Part shown: one piece after another, positions 44,377 through 53,350 of the stretch
Layout of the letters: the number at the start of each line of letters is the position of its first letter
How positions within the stretch are numbered: the stretch's first letter is position 1
Origin: CADCVW01 sp964251385
GTDB lineage: Bacteria > Pseudomonadota > Alphaproteobacteria > Sphingomonadales > Sphingomonadaceae
Direction of reading: 5' to 3'
Length of the DNA: 64,000 nt
Assembly (NCBI GenBank): GCA_964251385.1
Contig: CAXUJK010000001.1
Coordinates: forward strand, 806,001-870,000
Made by a program: the position numbers and the translations under genes
Notes under the pieces: model-generated
Databases searched by the model: none
Told to the model about the DNA's origin: nothing
Seen by the model: the letters and a program-made list of their open reading frames with translations, nothing else

Positions 44377-45061
44377 ATATATCGAGGTCGCCACCCCGGA
44401 CGACGAGTTCCGCGCCTATGTCGCGTATCCCGTGGTGCAGACGGCGCCCGCAATCGTCGTGCTGCCCGAGATCTTCGGCATCAACGCCGACTTGCGCGCC
44501 ACCTGCGACGAACTCGCGGCTGCGGGGTTCGTGGCGATGAGCCCGGACCTGTTCTGGCGCCTGGAGCCCGGCCTCGACCTCAACAGCTGGTCCGAAGAGG
44601 AATGGAAGAAGGCGCTCGCGCTTTACGCGAAATACGACTTCGACAAGGGCGTCGAGGACGTGGCGGCCGCGCTCGACAAGGCGCGAACGCTACCCCGCGC
44701 CTCGGGCAAGGTCGGGCTCATGGGCTTCTGCCTGGGCGGGCTGATGACGTACCTCACCACGGCGCGACACCGGGCCGATGCCGCGGTGGCTTATTACGGC
44801 GGCGGCACCGACCAGCATCTGGACGAGGCCGCGGCCGTCTCCGATCCGCTGATGATGCACTTTGGCGAAGAGGACGAGTTCATATCGAAGGATGCGCAGT
44901 CGCAGATCAAGAACGCGATGACCGACAATCCCAATGTGCAGATCTACAGTTACCCAGGGTGCTCGCATGCCTTCGCGCGGCATACCGGCACGCACTACGA
45001 TGCACAGGCGGCGGAACTTGCGAACGGGCGTACGCGCGCGTTCTTCGAGCAGCATCTCTAG
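44369..45061 (+). CDS. dienelactone hydrolase family protein
   Basis: 230-aa alpha/beta hydrolase with Cys nucleophile: GFCLGGLMTY, Asp in HFGEEDEFI and His in CSHAFAR, as in carboxymethylenebutenolidase. The N-terminus VVLPEIFGINADLR is family-typical. The ATG at 44369 overlaps the kinase stop by 8 bp, with GGAGA 9 bp upstream; ATG 44373 is in another frame. Cytosolic hydrolase of cyclic esters or of small stress-related esters; the coupling to a sensor kinase hints at a stress regulon rather than catechol degradation. Confidence 0.9.
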   Translation: MNEYIEVATPDDEFRAYVAYPVVQTAPAIVVLPEIFGINADLRATCDELAAAGFVAMSPDLFWRLEPGLDLNSWSEEEWKKALALYAKYDFDKGVEDVAAALDKARTLPRASGKVGLMGFCLGGLMTYLTTARHRADAAVAYYGGGTDQHLDEAAAVSDPLMMHFGEEDEFISKDAQSQIKNAMTDNPNVQIYSYPGCSHAFARHTGTHYDAQAAELANGRTRAFFEQHL

Positions 45062-45109
45062 TAAGGTGAGAGCGACCGGGCGCCGCTCCGAGCGGCGCCC
45101 GAGGGCCCA

Positions 45110-45931
45110 TCACGCCCGCGCGAAGGCAAGCAGGTCCGCGTTGAAGCGCGCCATGTGCGTCTGCGCCAGGCCGTGGTCCGCCCCTTCATAGACGTTCAAC
45201 GTCGCGTCGGGCGCGATCTCGACCGCCTTGTGCGCGGACGCTGCGATCGGGACGATCTGATCGTCGCTGCCGTGGATGATCAGCAAGGGCACGTCGATCT
45301 TCTTCAGGTCCTCGGTGTAGTCGACTTCCGAAAACTCGTGGATGCAATCGAGCTGGCCCTTGATGCCGCCCTGCATGCCCTGCAGCCAAAAGGCTTCGCG
45401 CAAGCCCTCGTTGACCTCGGCGCCCGCGCGATTGAAGCCGTAGAAGGGCGTGGTCAGGTCGCGATAGAATTGCGACCGGTTCGCGGCCGTTCCGGCGCGG
45501 ATGGCGTCGAATGCTTCGATCGGCGTTCCTTCCGGATTGGACGGCGTCCGCAGCATCAGCGGCGGCACGGCGCCGACCAGAAGCACCTTGGCGACGCGCG
45601 AGGTGCCATGCCGACCGATGTAGCGGGCGACCTCGCCGCCACCCGTCGAGTGCCCCACCAGGATCACGTCCCGGAGATCGAGCGCGGCGATCAGTTCGGC
45701 CAGATCGTCGGCATACTGGTCCATATGGTTGCCGTCGAAGGTCTGGTCCGACCGACCATGGCTCCTGCGGTCATGGGCGATCGCTCGAAAGCCGTTCTGG
45801 CTGAAATAGGCCATCTGGCCGTCCCACGCATCGGCCGTCAGCGGCCAGCCGTGCGAGAAGAGGATGGTCGGGCCGCGGCCCCAGTCCTTGAAGTATATTG
45901 CGGTGCCGTCCTTGGTCGTGATCATGTTCAT
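45110..45931 (-). CDS. alpha/beta hydrolase, non-heme chloroperoxidase-like
   Basis: 273-aa hydrolase of the cofactor-free haloperoxidase/esterase group. SHGWPLTADAW (oxyanion hole), GHSTGGGEVARY (nucleophile Ser), HGSDDQIVP (Asp) and GADHGL (His) form the triad; HDRRSHGRSDQ is the family marker. No signal peptide. The ATG at 45931 is chosen because MNMITTKDGTAIYFKDWG is the normal start; a 90-codon extension is spurious. Part of a minus-strand run of three hydrolases with 77 and 58 bp gaps. Confidence 0.92.
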   Translation of the reverse strand: MNMITTKDGTAIYFKDWGRGPTILFSHGWPLTADAWDGQMAYFSQNGFRAIAHDRRSHGRSDQTFDGNHMDQYADDLAELIAALDLRDVILVGHSTGGGEVARYIGRHGTSRVAKVLLVGAVPPLMLRTPSNPEGTPIEAFDAIRAGTAANRSQFYRDLTTPFYGFNRAGAEVNEGLREAFWLQGMQGGIKGQLDCIHEFSEVDYTEDLKKIDVPLLIIHGSDDQIVPIAASAHKAVEIAPDATLNVYEGADHGLAQTHMARFNADLLAFARA

Positions 45932-46008
45932 CGGTCTGGTCCTTTGCGTAATCTGCCGCTGCTGAAGGCGAACCGGCCCGCCGAGACGAGGCGGGCCGAT
46001 CCTAGCTC

Positions 46009-46797
46009 TCACCTGGCGACAGCGGCTTCCTCGATCAGGGCGGCAACGGCTTGCGGGTGGGACACCATCACCACATGCGAAGCACCCTTGACCGCGATCG
46101 CCTTGCGGGCACTGGCCCGCTTGGCCATGAACGCCAGAGCGGCGGCGGGAATGTTGCGGTCTTCCGAGCCGTAGATGGCGTAGGACGGAATGCTCTTCCA
46201 CGCCGGCGAACCCGACTTCTCGCCGAGCGCGGCCTGGGTGATCGGTCGCTGCGTCGCCGCCATCACCGCGGCCACCGTCGGAGCGACGTCCGCCGCGAAC
46301 TGCGCGCGGAACTTGTCCTGCCGGATGTAGAGATCCTGTCCGCCGTCGGCGAGCGCCACGGGAGGCGCAAGAGCCGCGCCGATCGTGCTGCCGGGGAACC
46401 GCCCGCTGAGATCGGCGCTGCTCTCGCCCGCGTCCAGCACGAAGCCGGCCACATAGACCAGCGCCTTGACGTTGGCGTTGCCGTTCGCCGCCGTCGTGAT
46501 CACCGTTCCGCCATAGGAATGGCCCACCAGGACGACGGGTCCGGGAATAGATTTGATGACGCTCGAGACATAGGCCGCGTCTCCGGCAACGCTGCGAAGC
46601 GGGTTGGCGGCAGCGACAACGGGATAGCCGTCCCGTGCGAGGCGGGAGACGACACCGTCCCAGCTCGAAGATTCGGCGAACGCGCCGTGGACGAGGACGA
46701 TCGTCGGCTTCGCCCCTCGGAGCGTGGGCTGGGCCAAAGCCGTTCCCGCAAGACCCAGGACGGCGGCGAGGGTGAGGGTTTTCGAGAGCAGGCGCAT
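46009..46797 (-). CDS. exported alpha/beta hydrolase
   Basis: 262-aa hydrolase with Sec signal peptide (MRLLSKTLTLAAVLGLAG, cleavage after ALA near residue 22). Motifs: LVHGAFAESSSWDG, GHSYGGTV (Ser), GSEDRNIP (Asp) and GASHVVMVSHP (His). This salicylate-esterase-like group is common in proteobacteria. Middle gene of a three-hydrolase run, so co-expression with its neighbours is likely. Confidence 0.9.
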   Translation of the reverse strand: MRLLSKTLTLAAVLGLAGTALAQPTLRGAKPTIVLVHGAFAESSSWDGVVSRLARDGYPVVAAANPLRSVAGDAAYVSSVIKSIPGPVVLVGHSYGGTVITTAANGNANVKALVYVAGFVLDAGESSADLSGRFPGSTIGAALAPPVALADGGQDLYIRQDKFRAQFAADVAPTVAAVMAATQRPITQAALGEKSGSPAWKSIPSYAIYGSEDRNIPAAALAFMAKRASARKAIAVKGASHVVMVSHPQAVAALIEEAAVAR

Positions 46798-46855
46798 GGC
46801 AGGTTCCTTTCTTCGGGTTGGATGCGAGATTGTGGTCGTTGGGGTTTGAAAGCGG

Positions 46856-47716
46856 TCAGCTGTTGCGGACGAAGCTGTCGATCAGGTCGGCGCAGAGGTC
46901 GGGATACTGATGCTGGACGCCGTGCCCGGCCTGGGGAAGCACCATCAGCCTGAGCGACTTCCACTCGCGCACAAGCTCGAACCAGTTATTCACTGGGAAG
47001 ACGATCTCGTGATCGGCCGAGATGACCAGGATCGGGATGTCGGTTGCCGCGAGGAAATCGCGATATCCACCATCGTCGGGGAACAAGTCGCCGCTGGTGT
47101 TCGCGCCGAGCAGGCGCATGTAGGTTTCCTCCGGGATGGGAGGGCTCAGGCCCTCGGTGCGCTGCGCGATCCGCGCGATCGACGCTTCTCCGGCAGCGCG
47201 GCTGGTGGCCGATGTCGGCTCGAAGAACAGCACGATCTGGTCGTCGAGGTCGTTCTCGTATTTGAGCGCGCGCTCGAAGAAGACCGGCTCGGGTCCGTGT
47301 CCCACCTTGCCCGGCGGCGTGGTGCCGATCAGCACGGTGTGGGAGACGCGCTCGGGATAGAGTACGGCAACGACCTGCGCCGCCTGGCCGCCGAGCGACC
47401 AGCCGCCCGACACGAACCGGTCGATGCCGAGCGCATCGGCGAGGTCTATGGCGTCGCGGGCCAGCGACTTGGGATCGTAACTGGCGATGCCGGTCGACTG
47501 GCTGAGGCCGCTATAGTCGAACGTGATGACGCGGAAGTTCTCGGCGAGCGCGTCGAGGAAGGCGGGGTCCCACACATCGAGGACGCCGCGGAAACGTACG
47601 CACAGGATCAACGGCGTGCCGCTACCGATCGAGCGGTAGGCGATCGTCCGGCCATTGGTCTCGACGAAGCGGGTGGGAGTCGTCGCAGCAGTCTCGGATG
47701 CGAGAAGAGTGTTCAT
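46856..47716 (-). CDS. alpha/beta hydrolase
   Basis: 286-aa soluble hydrolase. The fold markers are ITFDYSGLSQST, GWSLGGQAAQV (Ser nucleophile), SADHEIVFP (Asp) and PQAGHGVQHQ (His). The oxyanion segment ILCVRFRGVLDVWD lacks the usual HG, suggesting altered chemistry. First of the three minus-strand hydrolases; a CATAC-N4-GTATG palindrome is about 136-149 bp upstream of its start. Confidence 0.9.
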   Translation of the reverse strand: MNTLLASETAATTPTRFVETNGRTIAYRSIGSGTPLILCVRFRGVLDVWDPAFLDALAENFRVITFDYSGLSQSTGIASYDPKSLARDAIDLADALGIDRFVSGGWSLGGQAAQVVAVLYPERVSHTVLIGTTPPGKVGHGPEPVFFERALKYENDLDDQIVLFFEPTSATSRAAGEASIARIAQRTEGLSPPIPEETYMRLLGANTSGDLFPDDGGYRDFLAATDIPILVISADHEIVFPVNNWFELVREWKSLRLMVLPQAGHGVQHQYPDLCADLIDSFVRNS

Positions 47717-47851
47717 GGGTCAGGCTCCTTTCGATGTCGGCTGGGCGATCGGACCTTCGAGGAAGCATCGAGGGGCGTACCGTCCCGAGAGGACCAGGCA
47801 CACGCTAAGCTCTTGGCAGCGCGGGACTATCGATCTGAAGGGTGGGCTTTG

Positions 47852-47865
47852 CATACCTAGGTATG
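47852..47865. promoter_or_regulatory. CATAC-N4-GTATG palindrome, site 1
   Basis: Perfect CATAC-CTAG-GTATG, extended to TTTGCATACCTAGGTATGCAAA; it lies upstream of the hydrolase run and overlaps the 3' end of the 121-aa gene. A GTGGGC arm and its complement extend the stem, so it could also act as a hairpin. Matches sites 2 and 3. Confidence 0.7.
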
Positions 47866-48222
47866 CAAAGCGCCCACTAGGTCGGAGACCTGGCTGATCT
47901 CGGGCCTTGTCAGCCCTGCCTGCAGCGAGAGGACTTTCGGATCCTCTTTCCTGAACGAGCGACCGTGACTGAGCCGCACGGCAAGCGAGCGCAGCGCTTC
48001 GAGCCGCTCGTCCGCGAACCCGTTGGGACGGCGGAGCCCGAAGAGAGCGTCGACGAGCTTGCCTAAGGCGGACGGAGCCAGGCTGCTCCGCGGATCGCCG
48101 GCACCGATCCTCACGACGACACGTTCGAGCTCGCTGAGCACCGGTGCCCTGGCCGCCAGGACGGGCGCCGGGGCAAGGACATGGATGTCCTGCCCGGTCG
48201 GGCTGAAATCGCGAAACGCCAT
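47857..48222 (-). CDS. hypothetical protein (121 aa), stress regulon
   Basis: Unrecognised soluble protein. It has a hydrophobic start region (IHVLAPAPVLAARAPV), a middle helix SELERVVVRIGAG and a C-terminal basic part (RLSHGRSFRKEDPKVLSLQAG) that could pack as helices. Start MAFRDFSPTGQDI at 48222, preceded by GGAGG. It lies between two CATAC-N4-GTATG sites and may be part of the same regulon. Confidence 0.55.
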   Translation of the reverse strand: MAFRDFSPTGQDIHVLAPAPVLAARAPVLSELERVVVRIGAGDPRSSLAPSALGKLVDALFGLRRPNGFADERLEALRSLAVRLSHGRSFRKEDPKVLSLQAGLTRPEISQVSDLVGALHT

Positions 48223-48393
48223 GCGAACCTCCGTGCGGTGCCCGGCGGTGAATGTGGGGCGGACCGGGTGGGCAGGCGGTCTGCCCGGCGCGTCACCGGC
48301 GGACGCGCTCTACAGAGGACCGGGGTATCCATCTGCACGCGCCTTTTCGGCCGGGATGCAGCGCCCTCCCATCAGCCGTTCGGTTGGGGCGTT

Positions 48394-48407
48394 CATACGA
48401 TCGTATG
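48394..48407. promoter_or_regulatory. CATAC-N4-GTATG palindrome, site 2
   Basis: Perfect CATAC-GATC-GTATG in the 208-bp gap between the cNMP/reductase gene and the 121-aa gene, about 172 bp upstream of the latter's start. Same architecture as sites 1 and 3. Confidence 0.7.
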
Positions 48408-48430
48408 GCCACCGCCGGCCGAAACGCCTC

Positions 48431-50077
48431 TCAGGCGGTGGCAGCCAGGAGCTGGTGAATCTGCGATACGACGGCGGCGCCTTCGCCGACCGCGGCAGCG
48501 ACCCTCTTGGTCGAACCCGCCCGGACATCGCCGATCGCGAACACGCCGGGCCTGCTGGTCTCCAGCGGGTGCCGCGGTTCGGCGTTAGAGGTTCCGGTGG
48601 CGACGAAGCCGCCGCCATCGAGCGCGACGCAGTCGGCCAGCCACGACGTGTTCGGGTCGGCCCCGGTAAAGAGGAACAGGTGCTCGATCGGAAGATCGCG
48701 CAGGCCGCCTGTCTCCCGGTTCCGCAGCGATGCACTGGTCATCCGGCCTCGGTCATCACCTTGAAGTAAGGCGATCTCGGTCTGGGTATGGATTGTAACG
48801 TTCGGCAATGCGGCGATCCGTTCGATCAGGTAGCGCGACATCGACGCCTCGAGCCCTGCGCCGCGCACGACGAGGTGCAGTTGCTTGACCCTGGGCGCGA
48901 GGAACACGACCGCCTGACCCGCCGAGTTTCCACCCCCGACCAGCGCCACCTCCCGGTCCTCGCATAGCTTGGCTTCGACGGGCGAGGCCCAGTAGGACAC
49001 GCCACCGCCCTCGAACGTCCCGAGACCGTCGATCGGCGGACGCCGGTAGCGGGCGCCCGAGGCGATCACCACCGTCCGCGTCCGCAGTGTAGCACCGCCG
49101 TCAGTCTCCACGCGCAGTGGTCCGGCGTCCTCGCAAAGCAGCCGCTTTGCCGCGATCGGAATCGCCATCGTAGCGCCGAACTTGAGCGCCTGGTTGAAGG
49201 CGCGACCGGCGAGAGCCATTCCGGAGATGCCGGTAGGAAAGCCCAGATAGTTTTCGATGCGTGCCGACGCCCCGGCCTGACCCCCGAAGGCGCGACTGTC
49301 GAGAACGACGACCGACAGACCTTCGGAGGCCGCATAGACCGCGGTCGCAAGCCCCGCGGGCCCGGCTCCGACCACGACCACATCGTACAAGGCGTCTGGA
49401 TCGAGCGGCGGCGTCAGCCCGAGGCAAACGCCCGCCTGTGCATCGCTCGGCCGCCTGAGGATCGTCCCGTCGGGGCAGATCATCAGCGGCAAGTCGTCCG
49501 AAGGCACGCCTAGCCGATCGATCAGATCGCGTCCCTCCCCCTCGGCCTCGGCGTCGAGCACCGTGTGGGGATAGCCGTTCCGCGTCAGCAAGCCTTGCAG
49601 GGCGCGGACCTCGCCCGATCCCGTCCGACCAATGATGATCGAGCCGGCATGATCGGACTCGATGAGGCCGACCCGCCGGAGGATGAAGGCGCGCATCACG
49701 ATCTCGCCGACTTCGGCGGACCCGACGATCAGCGCTCGCAGGTGAGCCGCATCGAATGGCACCGCCAGGCAGCCGCCCGAACCGGCGCGGCCTTCCGCAA
49801 GCGATGCATTGCCCGCCAGCTGGCTGACCTCGCCGCTGAACTGCCCGCACTTCGCGGTCGTGATCGGAGCTTCGTGACCGAGACCGTCTCGTCGCACGAT
49901 GTCGATTGTGCCTTCGATTACGAGCCATGCCGCCGACCCACGGTCACCGATTTTGTACAGGGTCTTTCCAGGCGCGAAGCGGATCGGGTCGCCGCTCGCG
50001 AACCGCCGTGCGGCCTCGACCTGAGCGGGCCCCAGTGCCGGAAACATCTGGTTCTGACGCGTGTCGATCGTGCTCAT
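48431..50077 (-). CDS. cyclic-nucleotide-binding / thioredoxin-reductase-like fusion protein
   Basis: 548-aa fusion. Residues 1-135: cNMP/Crp-type binding fold (FAPGKTLYKIGDRGSAAWLVIEG). Residues about 140-225: a thioredoxin-like segment without CxxC. Residues 230-548: FAD/NAD(P)H reductase with VVVVGAGPAGLATAVYAASEG, RAFGGQAG and a second GGGNSAGQAVV. The CATC redox motif of thioredoxin reductase is replaced by ASPVEA, so it cannot reduce thioredoxin by the classical route. The start at 50077 is chosen over a 58-codon extension. Divergent from the FixJ-type regulator with a palindrome between. Confidence 0.9.
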   Translation of the reverse strand: MSTIDTRQNQMFPALGPAQVEAARRFASGDPIRFAPGKTLYKIGDRGSAAWLVIEGTIDIVRRDGLGHEAPITTAKCGQFSGEVSQLAGNASLAEGRAGSGGCLAVPFDAAHLRALIVGSAEVGEIVMRAFILRRVGLIESDHAGSIIIGRTGSGEVRALQGLLTRNGYPHTVLDAEAEGEGRDLIDRLGVPSDDLPLMICPDGTILRRPSDAQAGVCLGLTPPLDPDALYDVVVVGAGPAGLATAVYAASEGLSVVVLDSRAFGGQAGASARIENYLGFPTGISGMALAGRAFNQALKFGATMAIPIAAKRLLCEDAGPLRVETDGGATLRTRTVVIASGARYRRPPIDGLGTFEGGGVSYWASPVEAKLCEDREVALVGGGNSAGQAVVFLAPRVKQLHLVVRGAGLEASMSRYLIERIAALPNVTIHTQTEIALLQGDDRGRMTSASLRNRETGGLRDLPIEHLFLFTGADPNTSWLADCVALDGGGFVATGTSNAEPRHPLETSRPGVFAIGDVRAGSTKRVAAAVGEGAAVVSQIHQLLAATA

Positions 50078-50146
50078 TGGCCACCCTCCAGCCGCCGATG
50101 ATAGTCGACAGCTAACGAATGGCGATGGTCGAGCCGGATGCCCCCT

Positions 50147-50160
50147 CATACCAAGGTATG
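50147..50160. promoter_or_regulatory. CATAC-N4-GTATG palindrome, site 3
   Basis: Perfect CATAC-CAAG-GTATG in the 242-bp divergent gap, 70 bp from the cNMP/reductase start and 160 bp from the response-regulator start. Probable binding site of the adjacent FixJ-type regulator. Confidence 0.72.
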
Positions 50161-50319
50161 ATCCCGCGTAATCGTATAGATGATCGCGTTCGCCGCGCTT
50201 ACCGGGAATGATGAGCGGCAGGGGGAGTTGCCTTGTTGACGCTGCGAGCACCGGACCAACAAGATAGCTTCCGTTCCAGCGGAGTTCAGCCAGCTCCGCT
50301 TCGGACGGGAACGGGGCTC

Positions 50320-50961
50320 ATGACGAAACTCGAAACCTCCAACGACGAACTACCAACCGTCCACATCGTCGATGACGACGAATCGATCCGCTTGGCGCTC
50401 GACAGCCTCTTCCGCTCCGTCGACCTCCGTACCCGCGCCTACGGCTCCGTCCGTGAATTCCTCGAAGCCGGCCCGCCGCGTGGGCCCGGTTGTCTCGTCC
50501 TGGACGTCCGGCTTCCCGGGCTCGGCGGCCTTGAATTCCAGGCGCAGCTCAGAGGACTCGGGATCAGCCTTCCCGTGATCCTGATGACCGGTCATGGCGA
50601 TATCCCGATGACAGTTCAGGCGATGAAGGCGGGAGCCGTGGACTTCCTCCCCAAGCCGTTCAGGGACCAGGATATGCTCGCTGCGGTCACGAACGCGATC
50701 GACCGGGACCGGATCGGGCGCAAGAGCGCAGCGGGGCTTGACGAGCTTCGCAAACTGTTCGCGGGTCTGTCTCCAAGGGAAAAGCAGGTTTTGGCGCTCG
50801 TGACCGCGGGCAAGATGAACAAGCAGGTCGCGTTCGAGCTTTCGCTGAGCGAGATCACGGTCAAGATCCACCGCGCCTCCGCGATGCGTAAGATGAACGC
50901 CCGAACGCTCGCCGACCTTGTCCGAAAGGCCGAGGCGCTGGGGCTGCCCGCTAAAGCCTAA
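50320..50961 (+). CDS. FixJ/NarL-type response regulator
   Basis: 213-aa two-component output protein. Receiver domain with DDDE acidic pocket, phospho-accepting Asp in VLDVRLPG, Thr in LMTGHGD and Lys in LPKPF. C-terminal LuxR-type HTH: LSPREKQVLALVTAGKMNKQVA, recognition part SEITVKIHRASAM. ATG 50320 starts MTKLETSN; a 29-codon extension is not conserved-looking. Encoded with a single-domain receiver and near the FixL-like kinase, hence the likely regulator of the stress cluster. Confidence 0.94.
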   Translation: MTKLETSNDELPTVHIVDDDESIRLALDSLFRSVDLRTRAYGSVREFLEAGPPRGPGCLVLDVRLPGLGGLEFQAQLRGLGISLPVILMTGHGDIPMTVQAMKAGAVDFLPKPFRDQDMLAAVTNAIDRDRIGRKSAAGLDELRKLFAGLSPREKQVLALVTAGKMNKQVAFELSLSEITVKIHRASAMRKMNARTLADLVRKAEALGLPAKA

Positions 50962-51047
50962 GTATGATTTGCCTGCCCGGCGCGCGGTGCGATGGTGACG
51001 GATGAGGTTGCCGATCCGGCGCATGGACGCCTCCCGAAAGGACCTCA

Positions 51048-51419
51048 GTGTTTCAGCTGCCTCTCGTCGCCATTGTCGATGACGATGAGTCGATGCGGCT
51101 GGCATTGACGGCGCTGGTTCGATCGCTGGGTTACCGCGCTGAGTCCTTCCCATCGGCGGAGGCCCTGCTTGCCGGGACCTTCGGGCACGCCAGCTGCATC
51201 ATCACCGACATTCAGATGCCCGGCATGAGCGGCATCGAGCTCAAGGCCGCTCTCGACGCGGCAGGTGTGAGCGTCCCCGTCATTATGATCACCGCGCGCA
51301 CCGAGCCGGAGCTTCATGCGTGTGCAATGAGAAGCAACCCCCGGTGCCTCCTCAGGAAGCCTTTCGAAGCCGACGCCCTGATCAGATGCCTCGAAGGCGC
51401 AATCGAAGGGAGGGGTTGA
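51048..51419 (+). CDS. single-domain receiver (CheY-like) protein
   Basis: 123-aa receiver starting at GTG 51048. Acidic pocket DDDES, phosphorylated Asp in IITDIQMPG, Thr in MITART and Lys in LRKPF are all present. There is no output domain, so it may act as a phosphate sink or intermediate for the FixL-type kinase/FixJ pair encoded nearby. It follows the regulator by 86 bp on the same strand. Confidence 0.92.
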   Translation: MFQLPLVAIVDDDESMRLALTALVRSLGYRAESFPSAEALLAGTFGHASCIITDIQMPGMSGIELKAALDAAGVSVPVIMITARTEPELHACAMRSNPRCLLRKPFEADALIRCLEGAIEGRG

Positions 51420-51704
51420 TCGTGCCCGGACCTGCAATGAATTGCCAGGACGCTAAGCCCGTGAACGCGCTGTTGATCGCCTGATAGAGTGTGCGCGCTT
51501 TCCTGAACGCGCGGCCGCTTTCGGGAACGGGCGTCTGCGCTATGAACGACAAGAGCTGGGCGGAAAGCCGCCAAACTGCACTTGATCGCTGGGAGTCCGA
51601 ACTCCTTCCAGCGTCAGAGCGCGGCGGCGATGGCGAGCACGAGCAGACGGCGCATTGCCTCGTCTAGACCAGCGCGGCCCAGATTTCGGCCCGTGCATTG
51701 CGTG

Positions 51705-51818
51705 TCATGAACGCCTGGAACTTGGCGTTGAACGGGGCTCGTCATTCATGACGTAGAACACGGTCTTGATTGACACGCCGGCGAGCGCGGCGACGTGATG
51801 GATAGTGGTGCGCGCCAT
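51705..51818 (-). pseudogene. LacI-family regulator remnant (HTH only)
   Basis: A 37-codon remnant beginning MARTTIHHVAALAGVSIKTV, which is the classic LacI N-terminal HTH (T-I-x-D-VAALAGVS-x-KTVS), followed by FYVMNDEP, where VSRVLN is usual. The frame ends soon after, and the rest of the gene is not detectable; a few short frames downstream are non-coding. The ATG overlaps the stop of the MFS gene as TGATG. It was probably the local sugar-operon regulator and has been lost. Confidence 0.75.
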
Positions 51819-53350
51819 CAGCCGGGGGCTACTTCCAGGTCGTCGAGGCTGCGGCCGCGCGTCTCCACGCCCAGCCTCGCGACCATCGCCGCCGCCGCGC
51901 CGATCGGTACGATTATCAGCAGCGCCGCGCCGCCCAAGGTGGGAACGAAGCCGGCCAACGCTAGCAGCTGCACCGCGACGCCGCCGGCCTTGCTGCTTGC
52001 CGCCACCAGGCCCGTGGCGCGGCCGCGGACGCTCAGCGCATAATTTTCAGCGGCGTAGGGGAGAAGCACCGCGATCACTGCGTTGCTGCCGATGATCAGC
52101 AGCGCGACACCCGCGACGACCAGCGCGGGTTCGGGGGAACGCACCAGCATCGTAGCGGCGAGGCCGGCGGCGGTCACCGCCAGCGAGGCGACCAACGTCC
52201 ATTTGCTGCTCCATCGCGCATAAAGGAAGGCCGCGACCGCCACGGTGGGCAGCGCGATCAGCGCGGAACGCGCGATCAGGCCGTTGGCCAGCACGGCGCT
52301 GTAGCCGCGCGCCTGAAGATCGGACGGCAGCCAGAGGAGCAGGCCAAAATTAACTAGGCTCCAGGCGAGCGCGGCGACGAGCAGGGCGGCGGTCAAACCG
52401 CGCGAAGAAGCGGGTGCGGTGTCGACAAGCCGGGTGCGGATTGGGCGCGCGACGATGCCGTAACGGCTAGCGAGGTCATCCAGCTCGCGTGTACGGCCCT
52501 GCGAAGCGAGGAAGTCGGGGGATTCGGGAATGAACCGCGCCAGCGCGAGCAGCAGCAGGCCGGTTGGGAAACCTTGGAGCCACAAGCTGCGCCAGCCGAA
52601 CGCGGGCTCGAACACGGCGGCGACGAAGCTGGCCGCGAAATAGCCGCCGGCAAGACCCGTGCCGCCGACGGCGACGAGCACCCAGCTGCGGCTGCGGGGC
52701 GGCATGATCTCCGCCAGCAGCGTGTAGACGACGGGTAACATGCCGCCCGCCGACGCCCCCATAAGGAAGCACATCGCCAGGTTCCAGCCGAAGGACGGCA
52801 TCGCGCCGCAGACCGAAGTGGCGATGAACAGGATGGTGGACAGCAGGATCGACGTGCGGCGGCCGTAGCGGTCGGCGAGCGTCCCCCAAACGATCGAGCC
52901 GACAACGGTGCCGATCAGCGCGAATAGGGGTAGCAGCGCCGCCGTTGAGCGGTTGATGCCGTATTCGCGCCCGATGCCGGGCAGCACGAAGCCCAGCGTC
53001 GCGGGCTTCATCGTGTCGATCACCAGGCCGATCACCAGAACGAACAGCATCGTCGCATGCGATCGCCCGAACCGTGTGGTGTCCGGCGCTTCGTAATGCA
53101 CGCCGGACGAGACTGGCCCGTGTCGCCGGCTGGGCGGGAGCGCGCCGTAGCAGGCGCCCGCGACGCCCAAGACGATGGACGCCATCCCGGCGATCATCCA
53201 CCCGTCCATCGGCATGCCCGATATCGGATGGCCCATAGCAAGGCCATGGCCCAGCATCGGCAGGTGCAGCAGCACGCCCGCCGCGACCGCTGCGCAGCCC
53301 GCCCAAAAGGCGATGTCACGCCGCTCCAAGCCTGATCCCCCCGTCAACAC
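51818..53350 (-). CDS. MFS transporter
   Basis: 510-aa inner-membrane permease of the sugar/aromatic-acid symporter (MHS-like) type. Twelve or more hydrophobic segments are visible, with two extra at the N-terminus before residue 70. The family loop between helices 2 and 3 appears as GTLADRYGRRTS, and between helices 8 and 9 as LYARWSSKW, a weaker copy. RFIPESPDFL is the common post-helix-6 motif. It is coupled to a LacI remnant at its end and lies next to the glycosidase cluster, so a sugar or oligosaccharide substrate is likely. Confidence 0.88.
   Translation of the reverse strand: MLTGGSGLERRDIAFWAGCAAVAAGVLLHLPMLGHGLAMGHPISGMPMDGWMIAGMASIVLGVAGACYGALPPSRRHGPVSSGVHYEAPDTTRFGRSHATMLFVLVIGLVIDTMKPATLGFVLPGIGREYGINRSTAALLPLFALIGTVVGSIVWGTLADRYGRRTSILLSTILFIATSVCGAMPSFGWNLAMCFLMGASAGGMLPVVYTLLAEIMPPRSRSWVLVAVGGTGLAGGYFAASFVAAVFEPAFGWRSLWLQGFPTGLLLLALARFIPESPDFLASQGRTRELDDLASRYGIVARPIRTRLVDTAPASSRGLTAALLVAALAWSLVNFGLLLWLPSDLQARGYSAVLANGLIARSALIALPTVAVAAFLYARWSSKWTLVASLAVTAAGLAATMLVRSPEPALVVAGVALLIIGSNAVIAVLLPYAAENYALSVRGRATGLVAASSKAGGVAVQLLALAGFVPTLGGAALLIIVPIGAAAAMVARLGVETRGRSLDDLEVAPG

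Noticed and set aside
51508..51565. Possible inverted copy of the 60-bp repeat
   Set aside because: Only the GTCGTTCAT-like end matches on the minus strand; the GACCC end at the right distance is poor.
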